64,000 nt of DNA from Winogradskyella bathintestinalis (GTDB lineage: Bacteria > Bacteroidota > Bacteroidia > Flavobacteriales > Flavobacteriaceae). Positions 34,463-43,636 of the stretch are shown piece after piece (within the stretch, counting starts at the first letter, position 1; each line of letters opens with the position of its first letter). The DNA is taken from NCBI RefSeq assembly GCF_030407435.1, contig NZ_JASDDK010000003.1, positions 62,001 to 126,000 of the forward strand. The letters are read 5' to 3'. A model generated the notes under the pieces. The model was not told the origin of the DNA. It saw only the letters and a list, made by a program, of their open reading frames with translations, and ran no database searches. The position numbers and the translations under genes were made by a program.

Positions 34463-35482
34463 ATGATAATAGACCTAAGAAGCGATACGGTTACCAAACC
34501 GAGTAAAGGCATGTTAGATGCTATGATAACAGCAGAAGTTGGCGACGATGTTTATAAGGAAGATCTATCAGTGAATGCTTTAGAAAAACGATTAGCAGAT
34601 ATGTTCGGTATGGATGAAGCCTTATTTTTTCCAACGGGCAGTATGGCCAACCAAGCCGCTTTAAAATTGCATACCAATCCTGGAGAACAAGTAATTTGCG
34701 ACAAGTATGCACACATTTATAATTACGAAGGTGGAGGAGCGTCTTTCAATAGTGGCATTTCTTGTAAATTAGTCGATGGAAACCGCGGAATGTTTACTGC
34801 AGCACAAGCCGAGGAATCCATAAATCCACCAGATTTTTATCACAGTCCGTTGACATCTTTAATAGCTATTGAAAATACAACAAACAAAGGAGGCGGTGCC
34901 TGTTGGGATTTTGAGGAATTAAAGAAAATAAGAACGGTGGCCGATGTGCATAATTTAGGCTATCACCTAGATGGTGCACGACTTTGGAACGCATTTATAG
35001 CTAAAAATGAAAATCCAAAACAGTATGGAGAATTATTCGATACTATTTCCGTGTGTTTAAGTAAAGGTTTGGGTTGCCCAATGGGATCTGTACTTATTGG
35101 TAATAAAGATAAAATGAAAGGTGCATTGAGAGTTCGTAAAATTCTCGGTGGCGGTATGCGTCAAATTGGTTTTGCTGCTGCTGCAGGTTTGTATGCTCTA
35201 GATAATCATTTTAATCGTTTAGCAGAAGATCATAAAAAAGCAAAAGAAATAGGCGAAGTGCTAGCAAATTTAACTACCGTAAAAAAAGTAGAACCTATAG
35301 AAACTAATATCGTAATTTTTGAATTGAATGACACTATGAGTGAAACGCAATTTTTGAATAAATTAGACGAAAAAAATATAAAGATTATAGGAATGGGCAG
35401 TAATAAACTACGTATGGTAACCCATTTAGATTATACAGATCAAATGCACAACAAACTATTAGAAAGTCTTAAGAGCCTTTAA
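34463..35482 (+). CDS. ltaE: Low-specificity L-threonine aldolase
   Basis: A PLP enzyme of 339 residues that cleaves threonine or allo-threonine to glycine and acetaldehyde. It starts with the family hallmark IDLRSDTVTKPS and has GDDVYKED, FFPTGSMANQ, the cofactor-Asp region HLDGARLWNA (about residues 173-182), and the PLP lysine in LSKGLGCPMGS. The acetaldehyde product could feed the aldehyde dehydrogenase and acs encoded in this window, though these genes are far apart. Confidence 0.93.
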   Translation: MIIDLRSDTVTKPSKGMLDAMITAEVGDDVYKEDLSVNALEKRLADMFGMDEALFFPTGSMANQAALKLHTNPGEQVICDKYAHIYNYEGGGASFNSGISCKLVDGNRGMFTAAQAEESINPPDFYHSPLTSLIAIENTTNKGGGACWDFEELKKIRTVADVHNLGYHLDGARLWNAFIAKNENPKQYGELFDTISVCLSKGLGCPMGSVLIGNKDKMKGALRVRKILGGGMRQIGFAAAAGLYALDNHFNRLAEDHKKAKEIGEVLANLTTVKKVEPIETNIVIFELNDTMSETQFLNKLDEKNIKIIGMGSNKLRMVTHLDYTDQMHNKLLESLKSL

Positions 35483-35640
35483 TAATACCAATAATTATCC
35501 AATTTAACTTGTTGAAATCGTTCAATATAGTACATCCCTAAAAAAATTAATACATTAAGCGAAACCATTTATCTTACAGAGTAAAGTAAAGATTAATCAC
35601 CCACAGATTTTTCAAGGTTTCATGTGTAATCGTTACGTTT

Positions 35641-35964
35641 TTATTTAAACATGTCCATACCAGGAATATTAGGCATACCTTCTTTGGCTACGGCAGCGAC
35701 TTCAGTTTCGTGAACGTTAGTCGCTTTTTCAATCGCTTTATTTAACGTAAGAATTAAATAATCTTCTAACATATCTTTATCTTGAAGTAACTCATCATCT
35801 ATAGCTATAGATTTAATAGTTCTATTAGCGGTTATCGTTACTTTTAATTTGTTATCGCTGCTTTCTTCGTCAATTAAAACGGTGTGTAAACGTTCTTTTG
35901 TTTCTTCAACTTTCTTTTGGGCTTCTTTTAATTTGCCCATCATTCCCATCATATCTCCAAACAT
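35641..35964 (-). CDS. YbaB/EbfC-family nucleoid-associated protein
   Basis: A 107-residue protein with the family N-terminus [21 protein letters not shown], a basic helix followed by a beta-hairpin, and a Met-rich C-terminus. Family members form dimers shaped like tweezers and bind DNA with little sequence preference. The gene is often near dnaX and recR in other phyla, but here it is alone between threonine aldolase and oligopeptidase B genes. Confidence 0.9.
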   Translation of the reverse strand: MFGDMMGMMGKLKEAQKKVEETKERLHTVLIDEESSDNKLKVTITANRTIKSIAIDDELLQDKDMLEDYLILTLNKAIEKATNVHETEVAAVAKEGMPNIPGMDMFK

Positions 35965-36169
35965 ATATTGTATTATTTTAAATTATTAGTTTTTTCATCT
36001 GTATATATTTATTTCATTTAAGGTTAAAAACGAAAAGTTAAGATGAGTTCAATGCAAAATTACTAAATTGCGTCACTTTTTGAACAAAAATTTTCATAAA
36101 ACACCAAAATATCCCCGAGGGTTAAAATCCACTTAATCGAGAACGATATTGAAATAAATTCAGCATAAA

Positions 36170-38233
36170 ATGACAAAAATTTCTGTAGTGAATCCACCTA
36201 TAGCTAAAAAAATACCACATCAATTAGAAATGCATGGCGATATTCGCATTGATAATTATTTTTGGATGAAAGATAGAGAACATCCAGAAGTTACCGATTA
36301 TCTTAATTCAGAGAATGATTATTGTGAAGCTGAAATGGCACATACAAAAGAATTTCAGAAAGATTTGTTCGAAGAAATGAAGGCGAGAATAAAAGAAGAT
36401 GATTCGTCCGTACCTTATAAATACAATGGTTATTGGTATATCACCAAATTTGAAAAAGGAAAAGATTATCCTATCTACACACGAAAAAAAGACACTTTAG
36501 ACAATCCTGAAGAATTATTATTCGATTGTAACGAGATGGCTGAGGGTGAAAATTATTTCAAATTAGCAGGCATCAGTATCAGTCCGGATAATAAATTGGT
36601 GTCCTATGGCATTGATACTACTGGAAGACGAAATTATACCATTCATGTCAAAAATTTAGAAACTAACGAAGTTGCCTTGGATCGTGTGTTGCACACCACA
36701 GGTTCTTCAAGTTGGGCAAATGACAATGAAACTTTATTTTATACTAAAAAAGATGAGGTTACGCTAAGGGCATTTCAAATTTATAAACACCGTTTAGGTG
36801 ATAATTCTGAAGATGAACTTGTTTTTCAAGAAGGAGATGACACTTTTGGAGTGGCCGTCTATAAAACTAAATCCAGAAAATTTATCATTATTGCTTGTTA
36901 CAGTACGTTGACTAACGAATATCATATTCTCAACGCCAATAATCCTGAAGGTAGATTTAAAGTGTTCCAACCAAGAATTAGAGGTTTAGAATATAGTATT
37001 TCTCATTACGATAAGCACTTTTATATTCTTACTAATAAAGATAAGGCCACCAATTTCAAACTCATGAAAACGCCTGAAACGGATACTGAAATTGGAAATT
37101 GGAGAGAAGTCATGGCGCACAGAAATAATACCTTAATTGAAGGCATCGATATTTTTAAGGACTATTTGGTGGTCAGTGAGCGCCGTAATGGCTTAAATGA
37201 AATCAGGATTAAACGATGGGATGGAAGCGAAGATTATTATTTACCGTTTGATAATGAAACCTATACAGCCTACACGGGAACCAATGTAGAATTTGATACG
37301 GAAATATTGCGTTACGGCTATAATTCAATGACGACACCTTCATCAGTTATTGAATTCAATATGCGAACCAAAACGAAAACAGTTTTAAAAGAACAAGAGG
37401 TTTTAGGCGGTAAGTTTGATAAAAACAATTACACGTCTGAGCGTATTTGGGCAACCGCAGACGATGGCACTAAAATCCCCATGTCTGTTGTGTATAAAAA
37501 AGGCATTGAAAAAGACGGTACCAATCCCTTGTTGCAATATGCTTATGGAAGTTACGGTTCTACAATGGATCCTTATTTTTCAACCATACGATTAAGTTTA
37601 TTAGATCGTGGATTTATCTATGTAATTTCGCATATTAGGGGCGGTGAATATTTGGGACGTGATTGGTATGAAAACGGAAAATTGCTGAACAAACAAAATA
37701 CATTCTCAGATTTTATTGCTTGCTCTATTCATCTTATAAAAGAACGCTATACTTCTGCAAAACACTTATATGCTATGGGTGGAAGTGCCGGTGGTTTATT
37801 GATGGGAGCCATTATAAATAAAGCTCCGGAATTGTACAACGGAATTATTGCAGCCGTTCCTTTTGTAGATGTTATCACCACGATGTTAGACGATTCTATT
37901 CCATTAACAACTGGGGAATATGACGAATGGGGAAATCCAAATGACAAATTATTTTATAATTATATAAAAACCTATTCGCCTTACGATAATGTTGAAGCTA
38001 AAGCGTATCCAAATATGCTGATTACAACAGGATTACATGATTCGCAAGTGCAATATTGGGAACCTGCAAAATGGGTAGCAAAATTGCGAGACATGAAAAC
38101 AGATGCCAATAAACTCTATTTAAAAACAAATATGGAAGCCGGTCACGGTGGAGCTTCAGGACGTTTTGAAAGTTTAAAAGAAGATGCCGAAGAGTTTGCT
38201 TTTTTATTGGATTTAGAAGGAATTTCGAGGTAA
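36170..38233 (+). CDS. ptrB: Oligopeptidase B (S9A prolyl oligopeptidase family)
   Basis: A cytosolic serine peptidase of 687 residues that cuts short peptides after Arg or Lys. The N-terminal part is a beta-propeller (about residues 75-400) that limits substrate size. The C-terminal alpha/beta-hydrolase domain has nucleophile Ser539 in GGSAGG, Asp in GLHDSQV and His in AGHGGASGRF. The start MTKISVVNPPIAKKIP and the YFWMKDRE block fit the family. No signal peptide is seen. The cysteine-synthase-like gene follows after 71 bases with its own promoter. Confidence 0.94.
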   Translation: MTKISVVNPPIAKKIPHQLEMHGDIRIDNYFWMKDREHPEVTDYLNSENDYCEAEMAHTKEFQKDLFEEMKARIKEDDSSVPYKYNGYWYITKFEKGKDYPIYTRKKDTLDNPEELLFDCNEMAEGENYFKLAGISISPDNKLVSYGIDTTGRRNYTIHVKNLETNEVALDRVLHTTGSSSWANDNETLFYTKKDEVTLRAFQIYKHRLGDNSEDELVFQEGDDTFGVAVYKTKSRKFIIIACYSTLTNEYHILNANNPEGRFKVFQPRIRGLEYSISHYDKHFYILTNKDKATNFKLMKTPETDTEIGNWREVMAHRNNTLIEGIDIFKDYLVVSERRNGLNEIRIKRWDGSEDYYLPFDNETYTAYTGTNVEFDTEILRYGYNSMTTPSSVIEFNMRTKTKTVLKEQEVLGGKFDKNNYTSERIWATADDGTKIPMSVVYKKGIEKDGTNPLLQYAYGSYGSTMDPYFSTIRLSLLDRGFIYVISHIRGGEYLGRDWYENGKLLNKQNTFSDFIACSIHLIKERYTSAKHLYAMGGSAGGLLMGAIINKAPELYNGIIAAVPFVDVITTMLDDSIPLTTGEYDEWGNPNDKLFYNYIKTYSPYDNVEAKAYPNMLITTGLHDSQVQYWEPAKWVAKLRDMKTDANKLYLKTNMEAGHGGASGRFESLKEDAEEFAFLLDLEGISR

Positions 38234-38248
38234 TTCAAAAAAAAATGT

Positions 38249-38256
38249 TACTTTTG
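38249..38256 (+). promoter_or_regulatory. Predicted -7 element of the cysteine-synthase-like gene
   Basis: TACTTTTG is an exact TAnnTTTG match, 48 bases before the start codon. A TTCG at about the expected -33 distance is the only upstream candidate. Confidence 0.5.
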
Positions 38257-38304
38257 CGAGGTTTTAGGTGTCTAATAAATAACGACTACTGAAAAATTTC
38301 GTTT

Positions 38305-39342
38305 ATGAACAACAACAAAAATGTATTTGATAATGTGTTACAGTTAATCGGTAACACTCCCTTAATCAAATTAAATAAAATAACCGCTAACTTCGATGGT
38401 GATTTTTATGCCAAAGTAGAAGCGTTTAACCCAGGTCATTCTTCTAAAGACAGAATCGCTTTACATATTATTGAAGAGGCCGAACGTCAGGGTATTTTGA
38501 CTCCTGGTGATACCATTATAGAAACGACATCAGGTAATACAGGTTTTAGTATTGCTATGGTTAGTATCATTAAAGGGTACGAATGTATTTTGGCTGTAAG
38601 TTCTAAATCGTCTGCAGATAAAATAGACATGCTGAAATCAATGGGAGCAAAGGTATATGTATGTCCGGCGCACGTTAAAGCAGACGATCCACGTTCTTAT
38701 TACCAAGTAGCAAAGCGCCTGCATGAAGAAAATAAAGGTTCTATTTATATTAATCAGTATTTCAATCAATTAAATATTGATGCGCATTACAATACTACTG
38801 GTCCAGAAATTTGGGATCAGACCGATGGTCAAATTACACATTTGGTAGCTTGCAGTGGCACTGGAGGAACAATTTCAGGAATTTCAAAGTATTTAAAAGA
38901 ACAAAACCCAAACGTAAAAGTGATTGGTGTTGATGCTTATGGTTCTGTGCTTCAAAAATATCATGAAACACGTGAGTTTGATGATAAAGAGATTTATCCA
39001 TACAGAATTGAAGGTTTAGGTAAAAACTTAATCCCTACAGCAACTGATTTTGATGCTATCGATAAGTTTGTAAAAGTTACAGATGAAGAAAGCGCACATA
39101 CCGCCAGAGAAATTTCAAATACGGAAGGTCTTTTTGTAGGTTATACAAGTGGTGCTGCCATGCAAGCTATTAAGCAATTGCAAGAAGAAGGTGAGTTTAA
39201 GTCTTCTGATAAAATTGTGGTGATTTTTCCAGATCATGGGTCACGTTACATGAGTAAAGTCTATAACGATAAGTGGATGGAAGATCAAGGCTTTTTTGAT
39301 AGTAAGTCTGAATTACAAGCCACTATTGAATATATTAAGTAA
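38305..39342 (+). CDS. Cysteine-synthase-family PLP enzyme, probable cysteate synthase (CapA-like)
   Basis: A 345-residue fold-type II PLP enzyme. The PLP lysine is Lys48 in [10 protein letters not shown], the substrate loop is TTSGNTGFS, and the phosphate-binding loop is GTGGTISG. The motif GHSSKDR differs from the usual GxSVKDR of O-acetylserine sulfhydrylases and cystathionine synthases. In capnine-producing Bacteroidota, an enzyme of this family (CapA) is reported to make L-cysteate from O-phosphoserine and sulfite, and the acyltransferase gene next door here matches that pathway. So cysteate synthase is my preferred call. Ordinary cysteine synthase is the alternative. Confidence 0.85.
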   Translation: MNNNKNVFDNVLQLIGNTPLIKLNKITANFDGDFYAKVEAFNPGHSSKDRIALHIIEEAERQGILTPGDTIIETTSGNTGFSIAMVSIIKGYECILAVSSKSSADKIDMLKSMGAKVYVCPAHVKADDPRSYYQVAKRLHEENKGSIYINQYFNQLNIDAHYNTTGPEIWDQTDGQITHLVACSGTGGTISGISKYLKEQNPNVKVIGVDAYGSVLQKYHETREFDDKEIYPYRIEGLGKNLIPTATDFDAIDKFVKVTDEESAHTAREISNTEGLFVGYTSGAAMQAIKQLQEEGEFKSSDKIVVIFPDHGSRYMSKVYNDKWMEDQGFFDSKSELQATIEYIK

Positions 39343-39361
39343 TCACCCTATAACGATATAG

Positions 39362-39392
39362 GCCTATTACAAATAACGTAATAGGCTTTTTT
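39362..39392 (+). terminator. Terminator after the cysteine-synthase-like gene
   Basis: A perfect 9-bp stem (39362-39370 with 39378-39386) is followed by a T-run, 20 bases after the stop codon. The acyltransferase gene downstream has its own promoter. Confidence 0.88.
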
Positions 39393-39452
39393 ATGTTCAA
39401 AACTTAGTTAATAGTTCGAAAAAATAAATTATGTGGTCATCATATAATTACC

Positions 39453-39460
39453 TAATTTTG
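39453..39460 (+). promoter_or_regulatory. Predicted -7 element of the acyltransferase gene
   Basis: TAATTTTG is an exact TAnnTTTG match. The leader to the ATG at 39553 would be about 85 bases and contains a short inverted repeat (AGTTAA and TTAACT). Confidence 0.55.
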
Positions 39461-39552
39461 CAGACACTAACTAAGTTAATTTAACTAATGTTGAAAGTGT
39501 GTTAATGCTCAATTCTTAGCGTGTAGCACATAATTAATAGCAATTTTAAAGT

Positions 39553-40812
39553 ATGAAGGATTTATTTGAAAAGATTTATAGAGATAAAGGACCATTAGGT
39601 AAATGGGCAGCGCAAGCAGAAGGGTATTTTGTATTCCCTAAACTTGAAGGGCAGATCTCTAATAGAATGAAATTTCAAGGAAAGGATGTTATTACATGGA
39701 GTATTAATGATTATTTAGGCTTGGCAAACCATCCTGAAGTTAGGAAAATAGATGCTGAAGCTGCGGCAGATTACGGTTCAGCGTATCCTATGGGAGCACG
39801 TATGATGTCTGGTCACACTGATTTGCACGAGCAATTACAAAAAGAATTGGCCGAATTTGTTAATAAAGAAGCGGCTTATCTTTTAAATTTTGGATATCAA
39901 GGTATGGTTTCTACCATTGATGCCTTGGTTGCGAAAGACGATATTATTGTTTACGATGTCGATTCACACGCTTGTATTATTGATGGTGTGCGTTTACACA
40001 TGGGAAAACGCTTTACATATAAACATAATGACATTGATAGCTTAGAAAAAAACTTAGAACGTGCTACAAAAATGGCAGAACAAACTGGAGGTGGAATCTT
40101 AGTGATTTCGGAAGGTGTGTTTGGCATGCGTGGGGAACAAGGGCGATTAAAAGAAATTGTGGCTCTTAAGAAAAAATTCAATTTTAGATTTTTCGTAGAT
40201 GATGCCCATGGTTTTGGAACTCTGGGTAAAACTGGAGCAGGAGCAGGTGAGGAGCAAGGAGTACAAGATGAGATCGATGTTTATTTTGCAACCTTTGCTA
40301 AATCTATGGCAAGCACAGGAGCATTTATTGCTGCTGACCAAGAAATTATAGATTACTTGAAATATAACTTACGTTCACAAATGTTCGCTAAGTCCTTACA
40401 AATGCAACTCGTTGTTGGTGCATTGAAACGTTTGGATATGTTGCGTACTATGCCAGAATTAAAAGAAAACCTTTGGACAATTGTAAATGCGTTGCAATCG
40501 GGATTAAAGGAACGTGGTTTTGATATTGGTACTACACAAAGTTGTGTAACTCCAGTATATTTAAAAGGTAGTATTCCTGAAGCGATGGCTTTAGTAAGAG
40601 ATTTACGAGAAAACTATGGCATATTCTGTTCAATAGTAGTCTATCCTGTAATACCAAAAGGAATGATCTTATTAAGAATGATTCCTACAGCAACGCATAC
40701 ATTAGAAGATGTAAGGGAAACTCTAGATGCTTTTGATGCTATTAGAGAACGCTTGGTAAACGGTACTTATAAAAGAATGTCTGCAGCGTTAATTGCTGCC
40801 ATGGGTGAATAA
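39553..40812 (+). CDS. Alpha-oxoamine synthase, probable cysteate acyltransferase of sulfonolipid synthesis (CapB/SulA-like)
   Basis: A 419-residue fold-type I PLP enzyme of the group containing serine palmitoyltransferase, 2-amino-3-ketobutyrate CoA ligase and 8-amino-7-oxononanoate synthase. Lys250 (FAKSMAS) binds PLP; the Asp motif DDAHGFGTLG and the EGVFGMRG block are clear. The start MKDLFEKIYRDKGPLGKW resembles, from memory, the Flavobacterium johnsoniae acyltransferase needed for capnine and gliding more than Bacteroides serine palmitoyltransferase. It would condense cysteate with a fatty acyl donor to 3-ketocapnine. The preceding gene fits as cysteate supplier. Confidence 0.9.
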   Translation: MKDLFEKIYRDKGPLGKWAAQAEGYFVFPKLEGQISNRMKFQGKDVITWSINDYLGLANHPEVRKIDAEAAADYGSAYPMGARMMSGHTDLHEQLQKELAEFVNKEAAYLLNFGYQGMVSTIDALVAKDDIIVYDVDSHACIIDGVRLHMGKRFTYKHNDIDSLEKNLERATKMAEQTGGGILVISEGVFGMRGEQGRLKEIVALKKKFNFRFFVDDAHGFGTLGKTGAGAGEEQGVQDEIDVYFATFAKSMASTGAFIAADQEIIDYLKYNLRSQMFAKSLQMQLVVGALKRLDMLRTMPELKENLWTIVNALQSGLKERGFDIGTTQSCVTPVYLKGSIPEAMALVRDLRENYGIFCSIVVYPVIPKGMILLRMIPTATHTLEDVRETLDAFDAIRERLVNGTYKRMSAALIAAMGE

Positions 40813-40893
40813 CAAATTATTCATTTATAGAATTCGTTTAGACTTTTTTACAATTTGCTAAGAATTCAAAAAGTTTAGACTAGTTCATTGTAG

Positions 40894-40934
40894 AACGATC
40901 ATCTCAATTATAATTGAGATGATCGTTTTTTTTT
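40894..40934. terminator. Bidirectional terminator between the acyltransferase and GNAT-like genes
   Basis: A perfect palindrome of 34 bases (17-base arms 40894-40910 and 40911-40927) is followed on the plus strand by nine or more T residues. It can end transcripts from both convergent genes. Confidence 0.9.
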
Positions 40935-40959
40935 ATTATCTAAAACTCAAGACATTCTG

Positions 40960-42078
40960 CTATAAGTTTTTTATAAAAGTCTTACGTCTAGCATAAACCT
41001 TAGGATCAAAATGTTTCCAGATCTGCTTAATGGCCACATTGTCTTCTAGTTCAGGTGTTCTATAACATGTTTTGATACCTTTTTCAGTGAAAGTTTCGTA
41101 ATATTCATTGAAAATTAAGGCATGGATGCCCTTATTTTGATAGTCTGGATGTATGCCGATAAGATAAAAAATAACCTCCTTACTATTCTTTTTTGCTTTT
41201 AATATATGTGTAAATCCAAACGGAAACAGTTTGCCGTTTGCTTTTTGCAGTGCTTCAGCAAATCTTGGCATTACAATAGCAAAACCTATTAATTGGTCGT
41301 CTTTATCTAAGACAAATTTAATATATTCAGGATTAATAAAACTAATGAATTTTTTCTTGAAATATTCTTTTTGAATATCTGTAATTTCAACAAAAGACGA
41401 TAATGAAGCATAACTTTTGTTAAACAGATCAAACATGCGGTCTGCATATGGCATTACATCGTCGGTTTTTGTAAAAGATAAGGCCTTCACCTTATAACGC
41501 CGTTTTATTAGTTCTACAGCTTTTTTAAAAAACTGAGGTTTCACATTACTAAACGGAAATCTACTTTCTGAATATTCTTTTTCAATTTTAAAACCATGTG
41601 CCTTATAGTGATGCACGTAATAAGGGTGATTATACCAAGTAATCATTGTTGCTAAATGATCAAAACCCTCGGTCATAACTCCAACTTTATCCAAATTAGA
41701 AAATCCAACAGGACCTTCGGTGTAACTTAACTGATGATCTCTTCCAATATTTTCAACCGTTTCTAATAGTGCTTTGCTCACTTCCAAATCGTCAACAAAA
41801 TCGAACCAACCGAAGCGCATTTTTTTAATATTTTGCTTGTCAACTTCCAACCAATTTATAATAGCGGCAACTCTACCCACAACCTTTCCAGACCTGTAGG
41901 CTAAGAAGAAACGGGCCTCTGCATCATTGAAAATAGGATTTTTATCCTTATTAAAAGTTTCTAACTCTTGTTTAATTATCGGTGGTACCCAATATTTTGA
42001 ATCTTTGTATAATGTAAAAGGAAATTTAACAAATGCTCTTAAATCCTTTTTTGCTGAGGCTTCTTTAATTGTAATCAT
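40960..42078 (-). CDS. GNAT-superfamily acyltransferase-like protein (candidate amide-forming enzyme)
   Basis: A 372-residue cytosolic protein with two GNAT-like halves. The first has FFLAYRSGKVVGRVAAIIN and the second has IGFAIVMPRF followed by FYLIGIHPDYQNKGIHALIFNE, a good acetyl-CoA-binding motif A. The layout and size resemble bacterial ceramide synthase-type (bCerS) acyltransferases as I recall them. Its convergent placement beside the capnine-type acyltransferase suggests it could add the amide-linked fatty acid to capnine. That link is inferred from neighbourhood only. Family annotations often say just hypothetical protein or GTP cyclohydrolase, the latter without visible support. Confidence 0.8.
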   Translation of the reverse strand: MITIKEASAKKDLRAFVKFPFTLYKDSKYWVPPIIKQELETFNKDKNPIFNDAEARFFLAYRSGKVVGRVAAIINWLEVDKQNIKKMRFGWFDFVDDLEVSKALLETVENIGRDHQLSYTEGPVGFSNLDKVGVMTEGFDHLATMITWYNHPYYVHHYKAHGFKIEKEYSESRFPFSNVKPQFFKKAVELIKRRYKVKALSFTKTDDVMPYADRMFDLFNKSYASLSSFVEITDIQKEYFKKKFISFINPEYIKFVLDKDDQLIGFAIVMPRFAEALQKANGKLFPFGFTHILKAKKNSKEVIFYLIGIHPDYQNKGIHALIFNEYYETFTEKGIKTCYRTPELEDNVAIKQIWKHFDPKVYARRKTFIKNL

Positions 42079-42096
42079 GTAGTTAGGTGAGCTAAA

Positions 42097-43062
42097 TTAA
42101 GAGTCGAAATCATCTGTTTTTTTCTTTTTGTTCTTGTTTTTTCGCATTTTGCCATTTCCATATCTTGCCGAATTACCGTTATCGATCTTTTTATCTTTGT
42201 GAAAATCTAAACGATAAGAAGCGCCAAATGCAATATTGAATATAGTAGGAGTATCTTTGGTATTAAAAGCAATATTAGCATCTAATTGAAAATCCTTGGT
42301 CCAAAGATAGGCGCCACCAAATCTAAAAATGTTATCAGCATAAAAATCACTTTGAATACCTTGTGTTTCACCAAATACTACCCACTGTGGAGTAAAAGAA
42401 TGGGTAAGCGTCAGCACATATGAAAAATCGGATTGATCCGTACCAATTCTATCTTTTATTAAATTCATTACAAAAACCCAACCTCCATTAAAGTTATTTT
42501 GTGTAGCTATCATAATTTTCGGGCTAAAGCCTTCAATATTAGGCGCCACATAGGGATTGTCTTTGGTGTCAAAATTTGCGCCGACATAGACGGATATCGC
42601 TGGTATTAATGATTTCCAACTAAAACCCCTATTGGCATGGAAACTGTACAAATTTGGTTTAGCATCTTCTGCGTTTTTGTAAGGGTCATATACCAAATAT
42701 TTTGCTCCTAATGTAAAATTCTTAAAATTAGAACGGGGATCTTCAACTGGAATCGTTGTATTATTATAGGTAATATTATCGTTTTGATAAATGCCCTCAA
42801 GAGACAATTCTAATTCTTCAAAAAGTAAACCATATCTCAGGGCAAAATCGAGACCAAATCCAGAAACTTCGTAATTAAGAAGAGCATGTTCTTCTTTCAC
42901 AGTAAACGCTCCAGCTTCAAATTGTACAATCCCAGTACCCACCGAAAATGCACTTTTGGATACGCCTGGACGATTAGAATTAATAACCTCGGTATATTGA
43001 CCGAAAGCTAAATTAAAAGAAATTGAAAGTATTACTATTAGGGTTGATTTGAGTATTCTCAT
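42097..43062 (-). CDS. Outer-membrane transporter-like beta-barrel protein
   Basis: A 321-residue exported protein (signal MRILKSTLIVILSISFNLAFGQ). The mature part shows alternating, aromatic-rich strands of a beta-barrel resembling the phenol-degradation MetA-like or generic transporter family. It begins with NSNRPGVSKSAFSVGTGIVQFEAGA. The Lys-rich C-terminal tail (about residues 300-321) is unusual for a barrel end and may face the periplasm. It lies 18 bases upstream of the GNAT-like gene on the same strand and may be cotranscribed with it. Confidence 0.82.
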   Translation of the reverse strand: MRILKSTLIVILSISFNLAFGQYTEVINSNRPGVSKSAFSVGTGIVQFEAGAFTVKEEHALLNYEVSGFGLDFALRYGLLFEELELSLEGIYQNDNITYNNTTIPVEDPRSNFKNFTLGAKYLVYDPYKNAEDAKPNLYSFHANRGFSWKSLIPAISVYVGANFDTKDNPYVAPNIEGFSPKIMIATQNNFNGGWVFVMNLIKDRIGTDQSDFSYVLTLTHSFTPQWVVFGETQGIQSDFYADNIFRFGGAYLWTKDFQLDANIAFNTKDTPTIFNIAFGASYRLDFHKDKKIDNGNSARYGNGKMRKNKNKKKKTDDFDS

Positions 43063-43252
43063 TTTTTAAGGGTTTAAAATCATTCAGTCCATTGAAGATT
43101 TCAGTCAAATATATAGATTTTATACCATTTCTAATTTGAAATTTTGAAACGGAATCGATATTATGAATTTTTTAAGGAATATTAGCGCAATATAATTGAT
43201 GATAATTGTATTTTTGACTATTAGATTATCATTTATTCAATTAGCTTAGTCC

Positions 43253-43525
43253 ATGGGATTACTGAGAACTATATTAATTATTTTATTGGTTTATTTCGGC
43301 TTCAAAATTTTAGCCCGTCTTTTTGCGCCGTTATTAATGCGTTTTGTCGCTAAAAAAGCAGAACAAAAATTTGGGGAGCAATTTGGTGGATTTCAAAATG
43401 CAAACCAAAAAAGACAGCAACAGAAACAGAAAGAAGGTGAAACGGTTATTGATAAAATGCCTCATCAAAACCAAAAATCTAATGATAAAGTAGGGGAGTA
43501 TGTTGATTATGAAGAAGTTGATTAA
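43253..43525 (+). CDS. DUF4834 family protein
   Basis: A 90-residue protein with an N-terminal membrane helix (about residues 4-24, LRTILIILLVYFGFKILARL) and a short hydrophilic tail rich in Lys and Gln (NANQKRQQQKQKEGE) ending in GEYVDYEEVD. This is the DUF4834 pattern found in Flavobacteriaceae, of unknown function. It lies 111 bases before the YfhO gene on the same strand. Confidence 0.88.
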   Translation: MGLLRTILIILLVYFGFKILARLFAPLLMRFVAKKAEQKFGEQFGGFQNANQKRQQQKQKEGETVIDKMPHQNQKSNDKVGEYVDYEEVD

Positions 43526-43636
43526 TACTACTTTTTTTTTAATTTATGCTGAATATCATTCAGTAATAGTGGAACTTTAATTTGGGTTTCAAAAAATATT
43601 ACTACTTTTCAGAATCATTCAATTTAATGCATTTTC

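Noticed and set aside
39553-40812. 2-amino-3-ketobutyrate CoA ligase (kbl) or biotin BioF identity
   Set aside because: The N-terminus and the adjacent cysteate-synthase-like gene fit the capnine acyltransferase better; no threonine dehydrogenase or biotin genes are near.
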